This document shows, in pieces, positions 43,512-52,512 of a stretch of 64,000 nt of DNA. The translations under genes and the position numbers were made by a program. Source of the DNA: Roseomonas indoligenes (lineage in GTDB: Bacteria; Pseudomonadota; Alphaproteobacteria; Acetobacterales; Acetobacteraceae); the NCBI RefSeq assembly GCF_017813365.1, contig NZ_JAGIZA010000002.1, positions 164,294-228,293 of the forward strand, given 5' to 3'. Position 1 is the stretch's first letter, and each line of letters starts with the position of its first letter. A model generated the notes under the pieces. The model was not told the origin of the DNA. It worked only from the letters and a program-made list of their open reading frames with translations, and ran no database searches.

Positions 43512-44696
43512 ATGGATTTCAACCTCACAGAGGACCAGCGGATCTTTGCCGCCTCCGTGCGCCGCTTCGCCGAGGAGAAGCTGGCGGCCGGTGCCCTCAA
43601 GCGCGCGCATACGCCGGGCTTTCCCTATGACGTGGCGGAACTCATGGCCGCCCAGGGCCTGCTGGGCATCACCATCCCCGAGAAGGATGGCGGCCAGGGC
43701 GGCACGCTGATGGATGCGGTGCTGGCGATCGAGCAGGTGGCGCTCGTCTGTCCCCGCAGCGCCGACGTCGTCCAGGCCGGCAATTTCGGCCCGATCCGCA
43801 CCTTTGCCGAGTACGCGACGCCTGAGCAGAAGGCGAAGTGGCTGCCGGACCTGCTGGCCGGGCGGAACACCATCTCCCTCGGGATGAGCGAGCCGGAGGC
43901 GGGATCGGCCGCGACAGAGCTGAGGACGACCGCGCGGCTGGACGGGGATGACTACGTCGTCAACGGCTCAAAGGTCTTCGGCACCCATAGCGCGGAGGCC
44001 TCGCTCTACCTCATCTACCTCCGCTTCGGGCCGGGGATCGACGGCATCGGCTCCATCCTGATCGAGCGCGGCACGCCGGGCTTCACCGTCGGCCAGCCCT
44101 CGCTCTTCCTAAACGGGGAGGAGTGGAGCGCGCTCTACTTCGAGGAGTGCCGCGTGCCGAAGGAGAACCTCCTCCTCGGCCCGGGCGGCTTCAAGAAGCA
44201 GATCGCCGCCTTCAACGCGGAGCGCGTGGGCAACACGGCGCGGTCGCTGGCCGTGGGCCGCTACGCCTTCGAGCGCGCGAAGGAGCACGCCGCCACGCGC
44301 CGCCAGTTCGGCCGCACCCTCAGCGAGTTCCAGGGCATCCAATGGAAGTTCGCGGAAATGGCACTGAAGCTGGAATCGGCGCAGCTCCTGCTCTACCGCG
44401 CCGCCGTCAACGCCGATCGCGGCCTGCCTTCCGCCTATGAGACGACGCTCGCCAAGCTCGCCTGCAACGAGGCGGGGTTCCATGCGGCGAACGAGGCCAT
44501 CCAGATCATGGGCGGCACCGGCTTCTCCGAGGAATCGCTCGTGGAATACTGCATGCGGCGCTGCCGTGGCTGGATGATCGCGGGCGGCTCGATCGAGATG
44601 ATGAAGAACAGGCTGGCCGAGGAGGTCTTCGGCCGCCGCTTCTCCCAGCGCCCCCCGAAGCCCGCGAACCCGAGTGAACCGCGGGCGGCGGAATAG
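43512..44696 (+). CDS. Acyl-CoA dehydrogenase family protein
   Basis: FAD-dependent desaturase of an acyl-CoA. 394 residues with the three domains in order: N-terminal helical (1-120), beta domain (LGMSEPEAGSAA, then GSKVFGTHS) and C-terminal helical with RRQFGRTLSEFQGIQWKFAEM and IQIMGGTGFSEESLVEYCMRR. The usual catalytic Glu near the C-terminus (IYEGT) reads IAGGS (356-360), so it is absent. Glu237 in FNAERVGNTA lies where isovaleryl-CoA and long-chain dehydrogenases place their base. A branched substrate is therefore plausible. ATG at 43512. First gene of an operon of seven, 3 bases before the acyl-CoA synthetase gene. Confidence 0.88.
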   Translation: MDFNLTEDQRIFAASVRRFAEEKLAAGALKRAHTPGFPYDVAELMAAQGLLGITIPEKDGGQGGTLMDAVLAIEQVALVCPRSADVVQAGNFGPIRTFAEYATPEQKAKWLPDLLAGRNTISLGMSEPEAGSAATELRTTARLDGDDYVVNGSKVFGTHSAEASLYLIYLRFGPGIDGIGSILIERGTPGFTVGQPSLFLNGEEWSALYFEECRVPKENLLLGPGGFKKQIAAFNAERVGNTARSLAVGRYAFERAKEHAATRRQFGRTLSEFQGIQWKFAEMALKLESAQLLLYRAAVNADRGLPSAYETTLAKLACNEAGFHAANEAIQIMGGTGFSEESLVEYCMRRCRGWMIAGGSIEMMKNRLAEEVFGRRFSQRPPKPANPSEPRAAE

Positions 44697-44699
44697 GCC

Positions 44700-46772
44700 A
44701 TGCGCTCCGCGCCCGCCGCCCTGCTCTCGCCGCGAAGCATCGCAATCGTCGGGGCCTCCGACGACATCACCAAGACCGCCTCCCGGCCGCTGCGCTTCCT
44801 GCGCGCGGGCGGCTTCGCCGGCACGGTCTACCCGATCGCCCGGCGCGAGACGGTGATGGGCGAGCAGGCCTTCCCTAGCCTCTCGGCCCTGCCGGAATGC
44901 CCGGACCACGCCTTCGTGCTGCTGCCGACCGAGGGCGCCATGGCGGCGGTGGCGGAATGCGCCCGCCTGGGCATCCCCGCCGTGACGGTGCTGGCCGGCG
45001 GCTTCTCGGAGGCCGGGCCCGAGGGCGCGGCGCGGGAGGATGCCCTGCGCGAGAGCCTGCGCGGAACGGGAACGCGGCTGCTCGGGCCCAACAGCATCGG
45101 CCTAGTGAACCTGCACCACCGCATGGTGCTGACCGCCAATGCCGCCTTCGCAGAGCCGGACCTGCCGCTGGGCGGCGCCTTCGTCGCGTCCCAGAGCGGC
45201 AGCATGATCGGCGCCATCCTCTCGCGCGGGCGGGGGCGCGGGCTTGGCTTCGCGGGGCTCGTCTCCGTAGGGGCGGAGGTCGATCTCGACCTCGGCTCCA
45301 TCTGCGCCGCCACGCTCGACGACCCGCGAATCACCTCCTACCTCCTGTTCCTCGAGACGCTCCGCGGCGCCAGTGCGCTGCGGGATTTCGCGGCCGGCGC
45401 GGCGGCGCGCGGCAAGCCGGTGGTCGCCTACAAGCTCGGGCGCAGCACGGAGGCGGCGGAGCTCGCGGTCTCCCACACCGGCGCCCTGGCCGGGGAGGAC
45501 GATGTGGCGGACGCCTTCCTGCGGGATTGCGGGATCGCCCGCGTCGATACGCTGGAAAGTCTGCTGGAAGCCCCGGCGCTGCTGCGCCGCCTGCCCATCC
45601 GCAAGGCGGGCGCCCGCAAGCCCGTGGTGGGCGTGGTGACGACCACGGGCGGCGGGGCGGCCATGGTGGTGGACGGGCTGGGCATGCGCGGGGTGTCCGT
45701 GGAAGGTCCGGCCGAGGCCACGCGCGCGCGGCTGGCGGCGGCCGGTATCGACCCGGGCCATGGGCGGATCCTCGACCTCACCCTGGCCGGGGTAAGGCCG
45801 GAGGTCATGGGCGCGGCGCTGGACGCGCTGCTCGCCGCGCCCGAATACGACCTGGTGGTCGCGGTGGCCGGCTCCTCCTCCCGCTTCCAGCCGGAACTCG
45901 CGGTGCAGCCGGTGCTGGAGGCCGCGCGGGGTAGCGCCCACATCGCCTCCTTCTGCGTGCCGGAGGCGCCGCAGGCGATCGCCATGCTGGCCGAGGCCGG
46001 CGTGCCTGTCTTCCGCACGCCGGAGGCCTGCGCCGACGCCATCGCCGCCGCCTTCGCGCGCCGCGAGCCCCGGCCCGCTGCTGCACCCATCCCGGCGGGC
46101 GGGGAGGGGCGGATGCTGGACGAGGCCGAGGCCTATGAGTTGCTGGCCGCGCTCGGCGTGCCGCACGCGCCCTGCGTCGCGCTGCCGGCCGCCAGCGCGG
46201 GGCGGGAAGAACTGCCCTTCCCCTATCCCGTCGCCGTGAAGGTCCTGCACCCCGACATCCTCCATAAGTCGGACCTCGGTGGCGTTGTGCTGGGCGTGGC
46301 GTCCGACGCCGCGCTGGCCGAGGCGGCCGGCCGCATCGTCGAGAGCGTCGCCGCGCACCGTCCGGGGCTCGGCGCGGATCGCGTGCTGGTGCAGGCCATG
46401 ACGAAGCCGCTCGGCGAGGTGCTGGTGGGCTACCGGCGCGACCCGCAGGTGGGGCCGATCATCCTGCTGGCCGCCGGCGGCGTGCTGACGGAAATCTACC
46501 GCGACCGCAGCGTCCGCCTGGCCCCGGTGGATCACGGAGCGGCGCGGGAGATGATCGCGGAGGTGCGCGCCCTGCGCGCGCTGGAGGGATATCGCGGCCG
46601 CCCTCCCGGCGACATGGAGGCCCTGGCCGCCGCCATCGTCGCCATCTCCCGCCTCGCCGAGCGCGGCGATGTCGTGGAGTGCGAGATCAACCCCCTGATG
46701 GTCCTGGCGGAGGGACGCGGCGTCATGGCCGTGGACGCCGTGATCCGCCTCGGCAGGGACAGCGATCCGTGA
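44700..46772 (+). CDS. Acyl-CoA synthetase, ADP-forming type (acetate-CoA ligase family)
   Basis: 690 residues of the single-chain NDP-forming synthetase family, which makes acyl-CoA through a phosphohistidine. The CoA-binding domain covers ~1-130 (RSIAIVGASDDITK). The ligase flavodoxin-like domains cover ~140-450, with the SHTGALAGEDD motif (H259 the likely phosphohistidine) and VVTTTGGGAAMVVDGLG. The ATP-grasp domain is at ~460-690 (PVAVKVLHPDILHKSDLGGVVLGV, VECEINPLMV). All key segments are present. The start is 3 bases past the dehydrogenase stop. It probably activates the acid substrate that the dehydrogenase then oxidises. Confidence 0.92.
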   Translation: MRSAPAALLSPRSIAIVGASDDITKTASRPLRFLRAGGFAGTVYPIARRETVMGEQAFPSLSALPECPDHAFVLLPTEGAMAAVAECARLGIPAVTVLAGGFSEAGPEGAAREDALRESLRGTGTRLLGPNSIGLVNLHHRMVLTANAAFAEPDLPLGGAFVASQSGSMIGAILSRGRGRGLGFAGLVSVGAEVDLDLGSICAATLDDPRITSYLLFLETLRGASALRDFAAGAAARGKPVVAYKLGRSTEAAELAVSHTGALAGEDDVADAFLRDCGIARVDTLESLLEAPALLRRLPIRKAGARKPVVGVVTTTGGGAAMVVDGLGMRGVSVEGPAEATRARLAAAGIDPGHGRILDLTLAGVRPEVMGAALDALLAAPEYDLVVAVAGSSSRFQPELAVQPVLEAARGSAHIASFCVPEAPQAIAMLAEAGVPVFRTPEACADAIAAAFARREPRPAAAPIPAGGEGRMLDEAEAYELLAALGVPHAPCVALPAASAGREELPFPYPVAVKVLHPDILHKSDLGGVVLGVASDAALAEAAGRIVESVAAHRPGLGADRVLVQAMTKPLGEVLVGYRRDPQVGPIILLAAGGVLTEIYRDRSVRLAPVDHGAAREMIAEVRALRALEGYRGRPPGDMEALAAAIVAISRLAERGDVVECEINPLMVLAEGRGVMAVDAVIRLGRDSDP

Positions 46773-46824
46773 AGCGCGTGCTGCAGGCCTGAACGGCCGC
46801 AGGAAAAAGGGAGGAAAGAACAGT

Positions 46825-48057
46825 ATGATCACCCGGACCGGCAGGCGATCCCTGCTGATCGGCGGCGGGGCCATGGCCTCGGCGCTCGCGGCACCCGCCC
46901 TGCGGGCGCAGCCCTCGCGCAACGTGCGGATCGGCGTGCTCAGTGACATGAGCGGCCCCTATTCCGCCAACACCGGCCAGGGATCGGTGGTCGGCGCGAA
47001 GCTGGCGGCTGAGGACTTCATGCGCGCCCGCCCGGGCCTGCGGGTGGAGGTGATCCAGGCGGATTTCCAGAACAAGCCGGATGTGGGCCTTTCCATGGCG
47101 CGGGACTGGCTGGACCGGCAGGGCGTGGACGCCATTCTCGACGTGCCCGTCTCCTCCGTCGCCCTCGCCATCGGCGGGCTGGTGGCGGAGAAGGACAAGG
47201 TCGCTCTCTTCACCGGCCCCGCCACTGCCGCGCTGACGGGCGCGAATTGCGGACCGAACCACGTGCACTGGACCTACGATACCTGGTCCCTCGCGGCCGG
47301 CACCGGGCGCGCCCTGGTGGCGGATGGTGCGGACACCTGGTTCTTCATCACCGCCGACTACGCCTTCGGCCACGCGCTGGAAGGCGATACGGCGGGCTTC
47401 GTGAAGGAGGCTGGCGGCCGCGTCCTCGGCACCGCCCGTACCCCCTTTCCCGGCACCACGGACTTCTCCTCCTTCCTCGTGCAGGCGCAGGCGAGCCGGG
47501 CGAAGGTGATCGGCCTTGCGAATGCCGGCACGGATACGGTGAACTGCGTGAAGCAGGCCGCGGAGTTCGGCGTCGCCCGGCGCGGCACGCGACTGGCGGG
47601 GCTGCTGTTCCAGATCGCCGATGTCCACTCCCTCGGGCTGCAGGCGGCGCAGGGGCTGGCGCTGACGGAGGCCTTCTACTGGGACATGAACGAGGGCACG
47701 CGCGCCTTCTCCTCCCGCTTCGCGCCGCAGATGGGCGGGCAGAAGCCGGGGATGATCCACGCCGGCGGCTATTCCGCCGTGATGCACTACCTCAAGGCCC
47801 GCGACGCGCTCGGCGACAATGCCAGCGGCCGCGCGGCGGTCGGCTGGATGAAGGCGAACGGCACGGAGGACCCGCTCTTCGGGCGGGGAACCGTGCGCGC
47901 CGATGGCCGCAAGGTGCACGACATGTACCTCTTCCGCGTCAAGACGCCGGAGGAGAGCAAGGGACCCTGGGACTACTACGCCACGACCCGCACCATACCC
48001 GCCGACCAGGCCTTCCGGCCCATGCAGGGCGCGGGCTGCGCCATGGTGCCGTCATGA
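46825..48057 (+). CDS. LivK-like periplasmic substrate-binding protein
   Basis: Periplasmic receptor of the branched-chain amino acid (HAAT) type. 410 residues. The N-terminus RTGRRSLLIGGGAMASA is a Tat-like signal with twin arginines; cleavage is likely near LRAQ. Then VRIGVLSDMSGPYSANTGQGS, DVPVSSVALAIGGLVAE and FFITADYAFGHALE fit Peripla_BP_6. AAGGGAGGAAAG precedes the ATG at 46825. No LivHMGF membrane or ATPase genes are present. In this family, receptors often bind aromatic or short carboxylic acids rather than amino acids. Confidence 0.9.
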   Translation: MITRTGRRSLLIGGGAMASALAAPALRAQPSRNVRIGVLSDMSGPYSANTGQGSVVGAKLAAEDFMRARPGLRVEVIQADFQNKPDVGLSMARDWLDRQGVDAILDVPVSSVALAIGGLVAEKDKVALFTGPATAALTGANCGPNHVHWTYDTWSLAAGTGRALVADGADTWFFITADYAFGHALEGDTAGFVKEAGGRVLGTARTPFPGTTDFSSFLVQAQASRAKVIGLANAGTDTVNCVKQAAEFGVARRGTRLAGLLFQIADVHSLGLQAAQGLALTEAFYWDMNEGTRAFSSRFAPQMGGQKPGMIHAGGYSAVMHYLKARDALGDNASGRAAVGWMKANGTEDPLFGRGTVRADGRKVHDMYLFRVKTPEESKGPWDYYATTRTIPADQAFRPMQGAGCAMVPS

Positions 48058-48431
48058 CGCCGGAAGACCTGCCCGGGCTCGTGAACGACGACCCGATGCT
48101 GCGCCGCTGGGGGCGCTTCCTGGACGCGGACGTGATGCTCGCGGTCGGTGCCGAGGAATGGCTGCTTCGCCTGCGCGACGGCGCCGTGGAATCCATCCGC
48201 CGCGGCCCCTTCGTCATGCCCTCCTGGACGCTGGCCATCCGCATCGAGCCGGCGGCGTGGCGCGACTTCCTCTCGCCGGAGCCGCCACCCGGCCGGCACG
48301 ACCTGATGGCACTGGTGCGCGGCCGGGAGCTGCGGCTGGAGGGCAACCTGCACCCCTTCATGAGCCACCTGCTGTGGTTCAAGGCCGCGCTCGCCAGCCT
48401 GCGCGGCGCGCATTCGGAGAGCGCGGCATGA
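48054..48431 (+). CDS. Small SCP2-like protein
   Basis: 125 residues, coupled to the receptor gene by ATGA and to the next gene by ATGA. It shows the sterol-carrier (SCP2) pattern: WGRFLDADVMLAVGAEEWLL, a beta strand, VMPSWTLAIRIEPAAWRDFLSPEPPPG, DLMALVRGRELRLEGNLHPFM and a final helix. Proteins of this fold bind acyl-CoA or other lipids in a hydrophobic tunnel. It would suit an operon acting on CoA thioesters. The assignment is from pattern only. Confidence 0.65.
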   Translation: MTPEDLPGLVNDDPMLRRWGRFLDADVMLAVGAEEWLLRLRDGAVESIRRGPFVMPSWTLAIRIEPAAWRDFLSPEPPPGRHDLMALVRGRELRLEGNLHPFMSHLLWFKAALASLRGAHSESAA

Positions 48432-49288
48432 TGGAACCGATCCGCGGCGGCTACATCACCGTCACCCTCGGCGGCCAGCCGCACCGCATCTATGTCGAGG
48501 AGGCGGGTGAGGGGATCCCGCTGCTCCTCCTGCACACCGCCGGCTCCGACACGCGACAGTGGCGCGGGCTGCTGAACGACGCGGCGGTGACGCAGCACTT
48601 CCGCTGCATCACCTTCGACCTCCCCTGGCACGGCAAGTCCTCCCCGCCCGATGGCTGGTGGAGGGAGGAGTACAAGCTCACCACCGCCGCCTATGTAGAG
48701 GCCATCCTCGGCGTTTCCGAAGCGCTCGGCCTGCACCGGCCCGTGGTGATGGGCTGCTCCATCGGCGGGCGCGTGGTGCTGGAACTGGCCGCGGCGCATG
48801 GCGCGCGCCTGGGCGGCGTGATCGGCCTGCAATCCTCCTCCCACGTCGATCCCTACTACGACACGGAGTGGACTCACCGGCCGGACGTGCACGGTGGCGA
48901 GGTCTGCGCCGGCATCGTCTCCGGCCTCATGGCGCCGCAATCGCCGGAGGGCGAGCGATGGGAGACGCTGTGGCACTACATGCAGGGCGGCCCCGGCGTG
49001 TTCCGCGGCGACCTGCACTTCTACAAGGCCGAGGGCGACCTGCGCGACCGGCTGGCGATGATCGACACGTCACAGTGCCCGGTGTGGCTGCTGACGGGCG
49101 AGTACGACTATTCCTGCTCGCCGGAGGCGACGCGGGAGACGGCGCGGCACATCCCCGGCAGCGAGGTGACGATCATGTCCCGCCTCGGACATTTCCCGAT
49201 GAGCGAGAACTACGCGCATTTCGCGGAGTTCCTGCAGCCGGTGCTGGACCGGGTCCGCGCGGCGGCAAAGGAGAGGACGGCACCATGA
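48428..49288 (+). CDS. Alpha/beta-fold hydrolase
   Basis: 286 residues. The nucleophile elbow is MGCSIGGRV with Ser111. The oxyanion region is LLLHTAGSDTRQWRG, then FDLPWHGKSSPPDGWW. LTGEYDYSCSPEAT carries a likely catalytic Asp and RLGHFPMSEN the His. The family includes carboxylesterases, lactonases and C-C-bond hydrolases; the exact substrate cannot be read. A 4-base overlap with the SCP2-like gene and ATGA overlap with the SDR gene show tight coupling. ATG at 48428 (a second ATG is the next codon). Confidence 0.88.
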   Translation: MMEPIRGGYITVTLGGQPHRIYVEEAGEGIPLLLLHTAGSDTRQWRGLLNDAAVTQHFRCITFDLPWHGKSSPPDGWWREEYKLTTAAYVEAILGVSEALGLHRPVVMGCSIGGRVVLELAAAHGARLGGVIGLQSSSHVDPYYDTEWTHRPDVHGGEVCAGIVSGLMAPQSPEGERWETLWHYMQGGPGVFRGDLHFYKAEGDLRDRLAMIDTSQCPVWLLTGEYDYSCSPEATRETARHIPGSEVTIMSRLGHFPMSENYAHFAEFLQPVLDRVRAAAKERTAP

Positions 49289-50064
49289 GGCTGCAGGGCA
49301 AGATCGGGCTCGTCACCGCCGCCGCGTCCGGCATGGGGCGGGCGGGCGTGCTGCGCTTCGCGCGGGAAGGCGCGGCGGTGGCCGTGGTCGATCGCGACGC
49401 GGCGGGCGTGGCCTCTGCCGTGGCGGAGATCGAGGCGGCGGGCGGGCGCGCCATCGGCCTTCCCGGCGACCTGCGGGACGACGCTTTCTCCCGCCGCATC
49501 GTCGAGGACACGGTTGCGGCCTTCGGCGGGCTGGACTTCGTGTGGAACCATGTCGGCCATCCCGGCCCCTCCGTGGTGGAGGGCCTGCCACGGGACGACC
49601 TGGACCTCGCGATCGACCTCAATCTTCGCACGATCATGGCGACCACCGATGCCGCCATCCCGCACCTGCGCGGCAGGGCCGGTGCGTCCCTGCTTTACAC
49701 GGCCTCCACCTCCGGCCTGCAGGGATCGGTGTTCAGCCCGGTCTATTCCGCGATGAAGTTCGGCGTGGTCGGCTTCATGCGGGCCCTGGCGAAGCGGCTG
49801 GCGCCGGAGGGGATCCGCTGCAACGCCGTCTGCCCGGGCAGCGTGGACACGCCGATGCTCCGCGTCTTCGTCGCCCGCCCCGACCAGGCCGCGACGGCTG
49901 GCGCGGATGTGGAGGCGCTGGTGAAGAAGCGCGGCGCCGTGAACCCGCTCGGCCGCCCGGCGCGGCCGGAGGAGATCGCCAACGCGGCGCTGTTCCTCCT
50001 CTCGGACGAGGCCTCCTTCATCACCGGCGCCGCCCTGCCCGTGGATGGCGGTACGACGGCCTGA
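49285..50064 (+). CDS. Short-chain dehydrogenase/reductase
   Basis: 259 residues, classical SDR. The cofactor motif reads TAAASGMGRAG. The catalytic triad is Ser141, Tyr154 and Lys158 (YSAMK). PGSVDTPM and DEASFITGAALPVDGG close the fold. The usual NNAG motif is WNHVGH, a departure seen in some members. Asp residues after the second strand (VVDRDA) favour NAD(H). It overlaps the hydrolase gene by ATGA and is followed by a strong hairpin. Probably oxidises a hydroxy intermediate of the operon's pathway. Confidence 0.9.
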   Translation: MRLQGKIGLVTAAASGMGRAGVLRFAREGAAVAVVDRDAAGVASAVAEIEAAGGRAIGLPGDLRDDAFSRRIVEDTVAAFGGLDFVWNHVGHPGPSVVEGLPRDDLDLAIDLNLRTIMATTDAAIPHLRGRAGASLLYTASTSGLQGSVFSPVYSAMKFGVVGFMRALAKRLAPEGIRCNAVCPGSVDTPMLRVFVARPDQAATAGADVEALVKKRGAVNPLGRPARPEEIANAALFLLSDEASFITGAALPVDGGTTA

Positions 50065-50068
50065 CGAA

Positions 50069-50097
50069 GCGCGCCGGCCAGGGCCAGGCCGGCGCGC
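50069..50097 (+). terminator. 11-bp hairpin after the SDR gene
   Basis: GCGCGCCGGCC-N7-GGCCGGCGCGC is a perfect inverted repeat starting 5 bases after the SDR stop. Very stable but without a T-run. It would limit transcription into the following receptor gene. Confidence 0.6.
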
Positions 50098-50130
50098 CCC
50101 CAGCAAGGTCCGGAGAGGAAGGAACACGCC

Positions 50131-51108
50131 ATGATCGCCTTGCCGCGCCGCGCCCTGCTACGGGCAGGCCTCGCCGCGCCGCTGCTGCTGCGCCCCGTCT
50201 CAGGACGGGCGCAGGGTGGCTACCCGTCCCGCCCGATCCGCCTGATCATTCCCTTCTCCGCGGGTGGGCCGACGGACGTGCTGGCCCGCATCCTCGCCGC
50301 CGAGATCCAGGCGACGAAGGGCTGGTCCATCGTCATTGAGAACCTCTCGAGCGGCGGTGGCACCGTGGGAACGGCCACGGCGACCCGGGCAGCGCCGGAC
50401 GGCTACACCCTGTTCTTCGGCTCCGGCGGCACCAACGGCATCCAGGCCGCGCTCTATCCCAACCTCGGCTACGACGTCGCCGCGGATTTCACCCCGCTCG
50501 CGCTCGCCTGCACCACGGCGAACATCTTCGTCGCCCATCCCGGCTTCCCGGCGGACGACATCGCCGGCCTGCTGCGTCAGGCCAAGTCCAGCCCCGTCAG
50601 CTACGGCACCGCCGGCATCGGCACGACGACGCATATGAGCGCCGAGCTGCTGAAGATGATGACCGGCGCCAACCTCGTGCACATTCCCTATCGCGGCGGC
50701 GGCCCCTCGATGAACGACCTGCTGGCCGGGCACATCCCGCTGATGGTGGATGCCACCACCACCTCCGTCCCGCATATCAAGGCCGGCCGCATCAAGGCGC
50801 TCGCCGTCACCACCCGGGCGCGGGACGAGAGCCTGCCGGAGGTGCCGACGGTGGGCGAGACGGTCCAGGGCTACGAGGCGACGGCCTGGTTCGGCCTTTT
50901 CGGCCCGAAGAACCTGCCTCCGGACATGGTGCTGGCGCTGAACGGGGTGTTGAACGACGCCCTGCGGTCCGAAACCGTGGCCCGCCGGTACCGGGAATTG
51001 GGGGCGACGCCGGGGCAGGAGACGCCGGAGGCCTTCGGCCGCTACGTCGCCGGGGAACTGACGAAGTGGCGGGCCGTGGTCGCCGCCACCGGCGTGAAGC
51101 CGGAATAG
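50131..51108 (+). CDS. Bug/TctC-family tripartite tricarboxylate receptor
   Basis: Extracytoplasmic receptor of 325 residues. The N-terminus (LPRRALLRAGLAAPLLLRPV) is a Tat-like signal ending near GRAQ. YPSRPIRLIIPFSAGGPTDV, the GGGTVGTATATRAAPDGYT motif and HIPYRGGGPSMNDLLAGHI are diagnostic. No tctA or tctB gene lies in the window, the common situation for orphan Bug receptors. GAGAGGAAGGA precedes the ATG. It may sense or bind the operon's substrate. Confidence 0.93.
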   Translation: MIALPRRALLRAGLAAPLLLRPVSGRAQGGYPSRPIRLIIPFSAGGPTDVLARILAAEIQATKGWSIVIENLSSGGGTVGTATATRAAPDGYTLFFGSGGTNGIQAALYPNLGYDVAADFTPLALACTTANIFVAHPGFPADDIAGLLRQAKSSPVSYGTAGIGTTTHMSAELLKMMTGANLVHIPYRGGGPSMNDLLAGHIPLMVDATTTSVPHIKAGRIKALAVTTRARDESLPEVPTVGETVQGYEATAWFGLFGPKNLPPDMVLALNGVLNDALRSETVARRYRELGATPGQETPEAFGRYVAGELTKWRAVVAATGVKPE

Positions 51109-51118
51109 GGAACGGGCG

Positions 51119-52492
51119 TCAGCCCACCCGCCGCCTGGCGATTGCCGCCCCTGCCAGGGGGATCGGCCCGGGCAGGGCATCCCCGTGCAGCAGCGACCGT
51201 TCCAGCCGCGCTGCCGCCGCGCTGCCGATGGCGGGGCCGACCAGCTCGCGGAACTTCGCTGTCAATTCAGCATCGCTGAGCGGCGCATCCGGGTCGCCCT
51301 TGCGCGTCGGCTGGTACCGCTCCAGCACCCTGCCGTCCCGCAGCCTGATGGTAACGCGGGCGCTGCGCTGCCGGGGATAGGCGTCCGCCATCTCGGGATC
51401 GATGGCGACCGTCACCTTCACCATGTCGGCCCGGATGGCCGGGTCCGCCATGCTCGCGGCCTCGAAGGCCGCCAGCCGCACGCCGCCGAGATGGAGCAGC
51501 GCGGAGACGCAGTACTGCACGGAGAAGCGGGCATCGGCCACCGTGCGCGGATCCGGCCGGTCGCAAAGGGTTTTGGTCTGGGTATAGCCCGCGACATGCA
51601 CCGCGGCGACGTCGCCGGCGCCGAACCCGTGCTCGTCGCGCAGGGCCGTCACCGCGTCCAGTGCCGGGAAGATGTGGCCGCAGCAGCCATGGTTCTTGAA
51701 GGTGATGCGCGTGATGGCGGGCGGCCCGCCCAGTCCCTCCAGCGCGGCCTCCCAGCGGCCGGTGCTGTCGCTGGTGGCGGCAGCGAAGCCGGCGGGGGCG
51801 TGCAGCACCTCCAGCGTGCCCGTCATCCCGCGCGCGGCGGCCATGGCGGCCAGGGCGCCTGCCTCGGCGGCGTGGCCGGCGTGGAGCGGCTTGCTCATCC
51901 CCTCACCCTGGATCGCCCCCTGCAGCCCGGCTGCCATGGTGGCGGCGGTAGCGAGGGCATGCGCCGTCCGCGCCTCGTCCAACCCGAGCAGAACGGAGAC
52001 GGCGGCGGCGGCCCCGAAGGTGCCGACCGTGCCCGTGGTGTGCCAGTAGCGGTAGTGGCTGGGCTGCACCGCCATGCCGATCCGGCAGCCTACCTCGTAG
52101 CCCGCGATGATCGCCCGCAGCAGGTCCTGCATCGATGCGCCCTGCACCTGCGCGGCGGCCAGCGCAGCCGGCATCGTGGGGCAGGCCGGGTGGTAGCCGG
52201 CATCGCGGTAGATGTCGTCGAACTCCACCAGGTGGCCGGCGGTGCCGTTCACCAGGGCCGCGTGGCGCAGCGGTACCATCGTGCCGTCCACGTAGCAGAC
52301 CGCGCGGCCGGTGGCGCCTTCGGCCCCCAGGGCCTCGGCTATGGTCGTCGCCGGGGGCTGGCTGCAGCCGGGCAGGAGGGAGGCGAACCAGTCCAGCAGG
52401 GCGCGGCGGGCATGCGCCTCCAGCTCGGGCTCGATCGGGCGGCCGCGCCAGCCAACCGCATAGTCCGCCAGCTGCAGAAGCGGGTTTTCCAT
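51119..52492 (-). CDS. MmgE/PrpD family protein
   Basis: 457 residues of the 2-methylcitrate-dehydratase/cis-aconitate-decarboxylase/IDS-epimerase superfamily. The N-terminal helical domain has LVNGTAGHLVEFDDIY and AIIAGYEVGCRIG. The H-x4-GTVGTFGAAAA and ATTMAAGLQ-like blocks (AATMAAGLQGAIQGEGMSKPLHAGHAA region) follow. FKNHGCCGHIFPALDAV is the typical lid motif. ATG at 52492 has GGGAGGG 8 bases upstream. It ends 10 bases from the convergent Bug gene and closes the minus-strand operon. The reaction (dehydratase, epimerase or decarboxylase) cannot be told from sequence. Confidence 0.88.
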   Translation of the reverse strand: MENPLLQLADYAVGWRGRPIEPELEAHARRALLDWFASLLPGCSQPPATTIAEALGAEGATGRAVCYVDGTMVPLRHAALVNGTAGHLVEFDDIYRDAGYHPACPTMPAALAAAQVQGASMQDLLRAIIAGYEVGCRIGMAVQPSHYRYWHTTGTVGTFGAAAAVSVLLGLDEARTAHALATAATMAAGLQGAIQGEGMSKPLHAGHAAEAGALAAMAAARGMTGTLEVLHAPAGFAAATSDSTGRWEAALEGLGGPPAITRITFKNHGCCGHIFPALDAVTALRDEHGFGAGDVAAVHVAGYTQTKTLCDRPDPRTVADARFSVQYCVSALLHLGGVRLAAFEAASMADPAIRADMVKVTVAIDPEMADAYPRQRSARVTIRLRDGRVLERYQPTRKGDPDAPLSDAELTAKFRELVGPAIGSAAAARLERSLLHGDALPGPIPLAGAAIARRRVG

Positions 52493-52512
52493 GGCGTCGT
52501 CCCTCCCGATTT

